Positions 58,243-64,000 of a stretch of DNA of 64,000 nt are shown here, in pieces. The translations under genes and the position numbers were made by a program. The first letter of the stretch is position 1; each line of letters opens with the position of its first letter. A model generated the notes under the pieces. It worked only from the letters and a program-made list of their open reading frames with translations, did no database searches and was not told where the DNA came from. This DNA comes from Mucilaginibacter aquaedulcis. Its GTDB lineage: Bacteria > Bacteroidota > Bacteroidia > Sphingobacteriales > Sphingobacteriaceae. The stretch spans positions 744,001-808,000 of the forward strand of contig NZ_JAUFPR010000002.1 of assembly GCF_030409325.1 (NCBI RefSeq). The letters are read 5' to 3'.

Positions 58243-58677
58243 TTACTCAGCTGGAGTAGCTTCTTCTGCGTCAGCTGCTTCTTTCTTTGCTTTTGGAGCT
58301 GCTGCTTTTTTTGCTTTTGGAGCTTCTGCTGCTGCAACTTCAGTAACTGGAGCTGCTTCAACTACTTTTTTTTCTGCTTTTACTTTAGGTGCAGGCGCTG
58401 CATCTTCCGCAACTGGTGCTGCTTCAAACGGAACTACAGAAACGTATGAACGATTGTCTGCTTTCTTTCTGAAAACTACATGTCCATCAGCTAATGCAAA
58501 TAATGTATGATCTTTACCAATACCTACGTTAACGCCGGGATTGTGTTTAGTACCACGCTGACGAACGATGATGTTACCTGCGATTGCTGGCTGACCACCG
58601 AAAATTTTGATACCTAAACGTTTGCTATGCGACTCACGGCCGTTTCTGGAACTACCGGCCCCTTTTTTGTGTGCCAT
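58243..58677 (-). CDS. rpmA: Ribosomal protein L27 with long C-terminal extension
   Basis: Residues 1-85 are a standard L27 ([39 protein letters not shown]). It starts directly with AHKKG, so no N-terminal cleavage by a Prp-type protease is needed. Residues about 86-144 form an extension of Ala, Lys, Glu, Val and Pro ([31 protein letters not shown]), low in complexity and probably disordered. Typical L27 is about 85-95 residues long. It follows rplU by 50 bases in the usual L21-L27 operon. Confidence 0.97.
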   Translation of the reverse strand: MAHKKGAGSSRNGRESHSKRLGIKIFGGQPAIAGNIIVRQRGTKHNPGVNVGIGKDHTLFALADGHVVFRKKADNRSYVSVVPFEAAPVAEDAAPAPKVKAEKKVVEAAPVTEVAAAEAPKAKKAAAPKAKKEAADAEEATPAE

Positions 58678-58727
58678 TTCTTAATATTTTTTATGGAATT
58701 GAAGAACAACTCCGGTTTAAACTTTAA

Positions 58728-59036
58728 TTATAATGTAATACCGGTGATCTCGATCTTGGTAAATTGCTGACGGTGACCGTTTTTCTTTTTGTAACCTTTT
58801 CTTCTTTTCTTTTTGAAGATGATCACTTTATCACCTTTTAAATGAGACACGATCTTAGCTGATACTTTAGCACCTTTCAAATCAGAACCTAATTTGAATT
58901 TACCTTCGTTTTCTGCTAACAATACACTGTCAAATTCAATACTAGCGCCTTCATCGCCTTGTAATCTGTGTACAAAGATCTGCTGGTCTTTTGCAACTTT
59001 AAATTGCTGTCCTGCTATACTTACTATTGCGTACAT
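58728..59036 (-). CDS. rplU: Ribosomal protein L21
   Basis: This 102-residue protein begins MYAIVSIAGQQFKVAKDQQIFV and ends with KKKRRKGYKKKNGHRQQFTKI, both typical of L21, which binds 23S rRNA in the large subunit. It is the first gene of the rplU-rpmA operon and is preceded by a textbook promoter at 59069-59099. Confidence 0.98.
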   Translation of the reverse strand: MYAIVSIAGQQFKVAKDQQIFVHRLQGDEGASIEFDSVLLAENEGKFKLGSDLKGAKVSAKIVSHLKGDKVIIFKKKRRKGYKKKNGHRQQFTKIEITGITL

Positions 59037-59068
59037 GTTTGTTAATTATTGTTTTAAAATTCGAGGTG

Positions 59069-59099
59069 CAAATATAGGGATTGGTTATTAAATAAACAA
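59069..59099 (-). promoter_or_regulatory. Bacteroidota promoter for rplU-rpmA
   Basis: On the minus strand this reads TTG, 20 bases, then TATATTTG, full matches to the -33 and -7 elements. The -7 element ends 32 bases before the rplU ATG, giving a leader of about 25 bases. Confidence 0.75.
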
Positions 59100-59111
59100 T
59101 CCCTATATGTT

Positions 59112-59618
59112 TTATTTTTTCAATCTTTCTTCGGCAGCAATTAAACTTTGCTTAATTTCTTTGATCAGGGTCTTGTTCGCATCAATCAATCTAACATCGC
59201 CTCTATACTCGCTATCAAACACAACCTTTTTACTTTTTTGTTTGTATTTAAACTCAATTACGTAACGTATTGATTTGTTTTTAGCTCCTTTAGTGGTATC
59301 GGCTAACTCCTTAATTGGAAAATCCCAGAAACCCAGGTCGGCGGCCTTACGGTGCAGATAAAGCAGGTCATCACTTGTAAGGCGAAGATGCATTTTCACT
59401 AATGAATCCCTCCTGTCTATATATTGATAATCGCCTGTTTTAGAATTATATTTATTCACCAGGCTATCAACCGGGCCGTATTCTAAAGACATTGACTGAA
59501 AATCAGAGAATCTGTAAGGGGCATTTTTGATCATCATGCCATAATAATAAAAGCAGTAAAGCAAAAAAGGCACTATGACAGTAAGTGCGAAAAATATTTT
59601 TTTGGTACGATCAGACAT
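59112..59618 (-). CDS. Hypothetical membrane-anchored protein, 168 residues
   Basis: I do not recognise this protein. It has one N-terminal membrane helix (IFFALTVIVPFLLYCFYYYGMMI) and a soluble domain of about 130 residues with alternating strands and charged helices (KTGDYQYIDRRDSLVKMHLRLTSDDLLYLHRKA). No lipobox and no cysteine motif. The C-terminus is a basic helix. It lies downstream of the symporter gene by 34 bases and may be cotranscribed with it. Confidence 0.7.
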   Translation of the reverse strand: MSDRTKKIFFALTVIVPFLLYCFYYYGMMIKNAPYRFSDFQSMSLEYGPVDSLVNKYNSKTGDYQYIDRRDSLVKMHLRLTSDDLLYLHRKAADLGFWDFPIKELADTTKGAKNKSIRYVIEFKYKQKSKKVVFDSEYRGDVRLIDANKTLIKEIKQSLIAAEERLKK

Positions 59619-59652
59619 ATATAATTATTGGATTATTGAATTTAAATTGCTG

Positions 59653-61059
59653 TTATATCATTGAATCAATTTCGGTAGAAGCATCTTTATCAAGTTCTCC
59701 CTCCCATTTACTTACTACCGCGGTTGCCATGGCATTTCCCAATACATTGGTAGCGGAACGCCCCATATCCAGCAGAGGATCAATGCCTATCAGTAAAAAC
59801 AAACCCGCTTCAGGAATACTGAACATTGATAATGTAGCGGCGATAACCACAAGTGATGCTCTCGGAACTCCTGCAACTCCCTTACTGGTTAGCATAAGCA
59901 CGAGCAACATTGATAGTTGATGACCGAACGATAAATGAATATCGTACGATTGAGCCAAGAACAACGAGGCAAAGGTCATATACATCATAGAGCCATCAAG
60001 ATTAAAGGAATAACCTAATGGCAGCACGAAACTCACAATTTTATTGCTGCACCCAAAGCGCTCCAATTCTATAAGCACACGCGGGTAGGCGGCTTCACTT
60101 GTTGAGGTACTAAAAGCGATAAGCATTGCGTCCTTTATACTACTTACCAGCTTGAACACTGATTTGCGCAAAATAATAAATCCTGCTAAGATGATAACCA
60201 GCCAAAGCATAATGAGCGCAAAATAAAACTCACTGATAAAAATACCATAAGTAGATAATACACCGAGCCCTTGTTTGGCAATAACAGCAGTGATAGCACC
60301 AAAAACCGCCAATGGGGCCACCTTCATTACATAACCTGTTATTTTTAATATAACATGAGCTATGGCATCCATAGCCTTTATTACAATTTTTCCCTGCTCA
60401 CCTATAGCCGCGGTTGCCACGCCAAAAAACAAAGAAAATACCACTATTTGCAATATCTCGTTGTTGGCCATAGCTTCGATAAAGCTTTTCGGGAAAACGT
60501 GACCGATAAAGTCTGTTAAGGATAACGCGGTTTTCTTGATACCGGTACTTAAATGACTATCAGGCAATGGTAAATGCATTGTTCTGCCTGGTTCAAACAA
60601 GTTTACAAATAACATCCCCAATAATAATGATACCAAGGTTGCGCTTAAAAACCATAGCATGGTTTTGCCGCCAATACGGCCAACCGCCTTAATGTCTCCA
60701 ACCTTAGCCACGCCAACCACCAAGGTGGTAAATACCAGAGGTGCTACAATCATTTTTATCAGCCTTAAAAATATATCGCTTAGTATGGTAAAACCCTCTA
60801 ATTTATCCTCACGGATAGAATTATTATCTTTACTGATCTTTAATTGTTGTATTTTTTCAGCCTTTAGGGCAATATATTGGGAAGTTGTAGTATCGTGCGA
60901 TAAAACCAATTTGGTGTTTATATCTTTTATATGAACATCAGCATTGTTGATATTGATATTGATAGCATTAATCACGCTAACATTGTAGATATATCCTACA
61001 ATTACGCCCAATATTAGCGCGATAAAAATATAAAGTGTGAGATTACTTTTTTTTTGCAT
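59653..61059 (-). CDS. Dicarboxylate/amino acid:cation symporter (DAACS family)
   Basis: This 468-residue transporter has the DAACS core: IKMIVAPLVFTTLVVGVAKVGD, AFSTSTSEAAYPRVLIEL (the Ser-rich hairpin HP1), GYSFNLDGSMMYMTFASLFLAQ and LTSKGVAGVPRASLVVIAA (HP2), and DPLLDMGRSATNVLGNAMA. It imports glutamate, aspartate or C4-dicarboxylates with Na+ or H+. An insertion of about 50 residues (about 35-85; ININNADVHIKDINTKL...NNSIREDKLEGF) lies between the first and second helices, longer than in most family members. It is divergent from the hypothetical at 61123. Confidence 0.93.
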   Translation of the reverse strand: MQKKSNLTLYIFIALILGVIVGYIYNVSVINAINININNADVHIKDINTKLVLSHDTTTSQYIALKAEKIQQLKISKDNNSIREDKLEGFTILSDIFLRLIKMIVAPLVFTTLVVGVAKVGDIKAVGRIGGKTMLWFLSATLVSLLLGMLFVNLFEPGRTMHLPLPDSHLSTGIKKTALSLTDFIGHVFPKSFIEAMANNEILQIVVFSLFFGVATAAIGEQGKIVIKAMDAIAHVILKITGYVMKVAPLAVFGAITAVIAKQGLGVLSTYGIFISEFYFALIMLWLVIILAGFIILRKSVFKLVSSIKDAMLIAFSTSTSEAAYPRVLIELERFGCSNKIVSFVLPLGYSFNLDGSMMYMTFASLFLAQSYDIHLSFGHQLSMLLVLMLTSKGVAGVPRASLVVIAATLSMFSIPEAGLFLLIGIDPLLDMGRSATNVLGNAMATAVVSKWEGELDKDASTEIDSMI

Positions 61060-61122
61060 ACAGCTGATTGCAGGGCGCTAAACTACAACTAATTAATATT
61101 TTGCTAAAATTTTTAAATACAC

Positions 61123-61650
61123 ATGAGTATTACAACCTACGGATTACAGCATATAAAAAAAGAAATTCAGCACCTGCCTCATGAACAACTGGGTGAATTA
61201 CTGCTCCGTTTGGCACGATACAAAAAAGAAAATAAGGAATTATTAGCCTACCTGTTGTTTGAGGCCCATGATCAGGTTGCTTTTATAGAAAAAGTGAAAG
61301 CTGAAGCCGGCTTTATGTTTAGTCAGCTACCAGCCCTTAGCTACACTGCTGCTAAGAGCATGCGAAAAATTTTAAGGTTATTAAGTAAATACGTTAAATT
61401 TATAGGTACAAAAGAAGCAGAAATTGAATTGTTGATTAATTTTTGCGTGAACTATGTTGAATATGCAGACAGGCGTACCAATTATAAACCTATAAGGTTA
61501 ATTTTAATAAGACAGGTTGAAAAGATAAAAGGTTTGATTGGTAAACTGCATGAGGATATTCAATTTGATTACCTGGAAGATTATAATACCTTAATAACTG
61601 ATGCCGAAAAAAAACTGGGCTGGTTTAAAAAGAATGATTACCTGTTGTAA
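61123..61650 (+). CDS. Hypothetical protein, 175 residues, helical
   Basis: I do not recognise this family. It is soluble, almost entirely helical and rich in Lys, Glu and Leu (LPHEQLGELLLRLARYKKENKELLAYLLFEAHDQ), with no signal peptide, cysteines or obvious catalytic motif. The pattern suggests stacked helices like an alpha-solenoid or a four-helix scaffold. It stands alone 45 bases before the sigma factor gene. Cotranscription with the sigma factor is possible. Confidence 0.7.
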   Translation: MSITTYGLQHIKKEIQHLPHEQLGELLLRLARYKKENKELLAYLLFEAHDQVAFIEKVKAEAGFMFSQLPALSYTAAKSMRKILRLLSKYVKFIGTKEAEIELLINFCVNYVEYADRRTNYKPIRLILIRQVEKIKGLIGKLHEDIQFDYLEDYNTLITDAEKKLGWFKKNDYLL

Positions 61651-61694
61651 CATATAGCTTAACAAAGCATCTAAACAGAAAAAACTATTAAACT

Positions 61695-62192
61695 GTGGCC
61701 AACAAAGAAGCAGCATTCAAGCAAATATATGAAGCTAATTCTAAAAAGATATTCCATTTGTGCTATGGTTATACCGGCGATGACGATGCCGCTAATGACC
61801 TTCTGCAGGAAACCTTTTTAAAAGTTTGGCAAAATTTAGAAAAATTCCGAAACCAGGCTATGATATCAACCTGGATATACCGCATTGCTGTTAACACTTG
61901 CTTAACCTACTTACGATCAGAAAAACGACAGGCTAAAGATGAGCTAACTCCTCAATTAGCCGAAACCAAAAGAGAAGAACTATCGGATAAAAACGAGAAG
62001 GTAGCTTTGCTGTACAAGTGTATTTCAAAGCTTGAAGAGTCAGAAAGAATTATTATAACCATGGTACTTGATGAAGTTCCCTACCCCGAAATAGCTGATA
62101 TTTCGGGCATATCAGAAGGGAACCTGAGGGTGAAAATTTATCGTATTAAACAAAAATTAACAGAATTATATAACCAGTATGAAAGACTTTGA
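61695..62192 (+). CDS. ECF-type RNA polymerase sigma factor
   Basis: This 165-residue protein starts with a GTG. Region 2 is CYGYTGDDDAANDLLQETFLKVW and STWIYRIAVNTCLTYLRSEKR; region 4 is LEESERIIITMVLDEVPYPEIADISGISEGNLRVKIYRIKQKL. It lacks regions 1 and 3, as in ECF sigma factors. The stop overlaps the start of the next gene by 14 bases, so the partner is probably its regulator. No FecR-type anti-sigma or SusC-like receptor is adjacent, so it is not of the usual FecI type. Confidence 0.95.
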   Translation: MANKEAAFKQIYEANSKKIFHLCYGYTGDDDAANDLLQETFLKVWQNLEKFRNQAMISTWIYRIAVNTCLTYLRSEKRQAKDELTPQLAETKREELSDKNEKVALLYKCISKLEESERIIITMVLDEVPYPEIADISGISEGNLRVKIYRIKQKLTELYNQYERL

Positions 62193-62769
62193 TCATTTGA
62201 TGTCGGTTTGGCAGGGACAGCCAAAACCAGATCAGCTTTCGGTGGATGAGGTGCTGAAGCAGGTAAAGAAGGGGATTCGCAGCATAACTACTAAGTTATA
62301 CTGGAGCATAGTGGCCATGGTAGTGATAACCATATTTGCATTCATCATTACGTTTTTCCTGGCCTTTAAATCATGGGTCACCACAGTGGGCATTTTAATT
62401 GTACTGATAACCATGCTCATGTATCTTTCACTCATTGTAAGGCACTACCACATTTTAAGCAAGCGCGATGCAACCCTTAATCCCTCTGAATATCTTGACA
62501 GCCTCAAGGCCTACCAAAAAAACAGAACCAAGGTAATTGGCTGGTTCTATTACATATACACCCTACTCATCAGCGCCGGGCTCGCGATGTACCTGATAGA
62601 ACTCCTGGAAACCGCTTCCCTCCCATTCAAACTCGTAACCTACGGCTCAACCATCATCTGGTTTTTATTTACTACCTTTTATTTAAAGCCCCGCATGTTT
62701 AAAAACGAAGAGGAAAAATTAAATCTGATGATTGACAGGTTGGTTCGTTTACAGGAACAATTTGATTAG
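62179..62769 (+). CDS. Membrane protein, putative anti-sigma partner
   Basis: This 196-residue protein has a soluble N-terminus of about 35 residues, then four hydrophobic helices (about 42-64, 68-92, 118-138, 146-166) and a short charged tail. It begins KDFDHLMSVWQGQPKPDQLSVDEVL. The start lies inside the sigma factor gene (14-base overlap), which is typical for membrane anti-sigma factors that hold the sigma factor with their cytoplasmic N-terminus. No known anti-sigma zinc motif (HxxxCxxC) is present, so the role is inferred from position. Confidence 0.65.
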   Translation: MKDFDHLMSVWQGQPKPDQLSVDEVLKQVKKGIRSITTKLYWSIVAMVVITIFAFIITFFLAFKSWVTTVGILIVLITMLMYLSLIVRHYHILSKRDATLNPSEYLDSLKAYQKNRTKVIGWFYYIYTLLISAGLAMYLIELLETASLPFKLVTYGSTIIWFLFTTFYLKPRMFKNEEEKLNLMIDRLVRLQEQFD

Positions 62770-62786
62770 TTGTTATTGATCTATCT

Positions 62787-63314
62787 ATGGCTGAACAAAG
62801 CATTACCATAAAGCAGGCTACTATTGCTGATGCGGAAACATTACGTTTATTAAGTAAAGAAACGTTCTATCACTTTTTTGGGCTATTAAATGATAAGTCC
62901 AATATGGATAGTTATGCATCTATTGCTTTTACCTCCCAAAAAATACAATCAGAACTTAATAACCCCGATTCTCGTTTTTACTTCGCTCAGCTGGGTGATC
63001 AGCTGGCCGGTTACATTAAACTAAATTTTGGTTCGGCACAAACTGAATTTCAGGATAACCACTCGCTTGAAGTTGAACGCATTTATGTTTTAGCAGAGCA
63101 TCACGGTAAACAAATTGGGCATCAGTTGCTCAACTTCGCCATACAAACGGCAATTGCTAAAGGATTTCATTATGTATGGTTAGGGGTTTGGGAACATAAT
63201 CATAAAGCTATCAGTTTTTATAAAAAACATGATTTTAAAATATTCAGCAGTCATCCGTTTATGTTAGGTGAGGATAAGCAAACTGATTTGCTGATGAAAA
63301 AAGAGATTGTCTGA
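62787..63314 (+). CDS. GNAT family N-acetyltransferase
   Basis: This 175-residue protein has the GNAT fold: ITIKQATIADAETLRLL at the start, LEVERIYVLAEHHGKQIGHQLLNFAI as the acetyl-CoA-binding motif A, and LGVWEHNHKAISFYKKHDFK as motif B. Similar proteins include spermidine/spermine acetyltransferase relatives and peptide N-acetyltransferases. No substrate can be predicted. It follows the membrane protein by 17 bases. Confidence 0.93.
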   Translation: MAEQSITIKQATIADAETLRLLSKETFYHFFGLLNDKSNMDSYASIAFTSQKIQSELNNPDSRFYFAQLGDQLAGYIKLNFGSAQTEFQDNHSLEVERIYVLAEHHGKQIGHQLLNFAIQTAIAKGFHYVWLGVWEHNHKAISFYKKHDFKIFSSHPFMLGEDKQTDLLMKKEIV

Positions 63315-63470
63315 ACCACCATTAAAAAGATTTAAGGATTACTTTGATTTGAAAAATGTCGTCATCTCTTATTTTATATTTTTTTTTATAACAGCATCAA
63401 GCTAAAAAATCCTATAATCTGTTAATCCCAAAAATCGCGGTTCAGACAAAAAATCCTGACCAAAACAAAA

Positions 63471-64000
63471 TCAATCTTTCAAAAACGGGTTAAAATTACG
63501 CGTACCTATTTCCATACCGACTGCCCGGCATACGGTTTTGTCACCATATTTGAAGTTAATGTTATCCATAGCCTGATATAGGCGTATGCGCTCTTCGTTG
63601 TCTTCAAATAAATTGATCTGGTAACTACCGCTGCACAGGTCACTTAACCTGATACCAATTAGTCGGATTGGGCGATGTTGGTTCCAGGTTTTTTTTAGCA
63701 GATTTTTAATACCGGGGATCAATATATGCTCGGCAGCTGTAAGGGGTATTTTTTGTTGCTGTGTATGAGTTTCAAAATTGGCATAACGTATTTTAATAGC
63801 CATGCACGATGATAACTTATTTTCCCGCCGTAATTTACCGGAGAGTTCTTCTGTCATTGATACAAGGATGGTTTCAAGTGTACGCTTGTCATTCACGTTA
63901 TTAGTAAACGTATGCTCTGTTGATATGGATTTACGATCAGAATATGGAACGATCTCGCTATGATCAATGCCATGAGCTTTCTCCCATAAATATTTACCTG
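63471..64000 (-). CDS. dinB: DNA polymerase IV, C-terminal part (truncated by window edge)
   Basis: The minus-strand frame is open from the right edge to the stop at 63471; translating the last 100 bases gives KYLWEKAHGIDHSEIVPYSDRKSISTEHTF, which fixes it as a Y-family polymerase. The visible 176 codons cover the end of the thumb and the little-finger domain (KLRRENKLSSCMAIKIRYANFETHT, LIGIRLSDL). DinB is a translesion polymerase. The catalytic palm lies outside the window. An internal ATG at 63896 is not the start. Confidence 0.9.
   Translation of the reverse strand, partial: GKYLWEKAHGIDHSEIVPYSDRKSISTEHTFTNNVNDKRTLETILVSMTEELSGKLRRENKLSSCMAIKIRYANFETHTQQQKIPLTAAEHILIPGIKNLLKKTWNQHRPIRLIGIRLSDLCSGSYQINLFEDNEERIRLYQAMDNINFKYGDKTVCRAVGMEIGTRNFNPFLKD

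Overview
The window looks like the chromosome of a Bacteroidota bacterium of the Sphingobacteriaceae type (Mucilaginibacter or Pedobacter-like). This rests on AT-rich DNA, start regions without strong Shine-Dalgarno sites, promoter candidates of the Bacteroidota type (TTG or TTTG near -33, TAnnTTTG near -7), many secreted glycoside hydrolases and periplasmic carbohydrate enzymes. The genus is an inference. I saw no tRNA, rRNA, CRISPR array, insertion sequence or phage gene.

Region 1 (1-10.1 kb) is a glycan-degradation block. A minus-strand run encodes GH29 alpha-fucosidase, a GH2 beta-mannosidase-like enzyme, GH20 hexosaminidase and a GH92 alpha-mannosidase cut by the left edge. A divergent GH3 beta-xylosidase/glucosidase follows. 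The first four activities together match the sugars of N-glycans. No SusC/SusD pair lies inside the window. Region 2 (10.1-14.0 kb) holds ordinary genes: MgtC-like protein, an orphan small protein, a SMUG-like uracil-DNA glycosylase, two VOC proteins and two DoxX-like membrane proteins.

Region 3 (14.4-49.9 kb) is a large exopolysaccharide (EPS) locus. It has a lone receiver protein, a receiver-fused initiating sugar-phosphate transferase, Wzx flippase, Wzy-like polymerase, a Wzc-like co-polymerase with a degenerate kinase domain, a half-size TolC protein, six glycosyltransferases, two acyltransferases, a GQSN esterase, a Tat-dependent GMC oxidoreductase pair and two related beta-helix proteins, one of which is internally duplicated. 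Interleaved with it is a complete small assembly line: a 2215-residue A-PCP-KS-AT-ACP-aminotransferase hybrid, a C-A-PCP-TE peptide synthetase and a 4'-phosphopantetheinyl transferase. Read collinearly, it should load one amino acid, extend it with malonate, turn the beta-ketone into a beta-amine, add a glycine-like residue and release the product. An NRPS/PKS line built into an EPS locus is the most unusual feature of the window. The product may decorate the polymer or may be a separate small molecule; the sequence does not decide.

Region 4 (49.9-64 kb) is mostly housekeeping: penicillin-binding protein 1C, a PolB-like exonuclease, a fused Opp-type ATPase, RNase R, a polyprenyl diphosphate synthase, ribosomal proteins L21 and L27 (L27 with a long acidic/basic tail), a dicarboxylate symporter, an ECF sigma factor with a membrane partner, a GNAT acetyltransferase and DNA polymerase IV running off the right edge.
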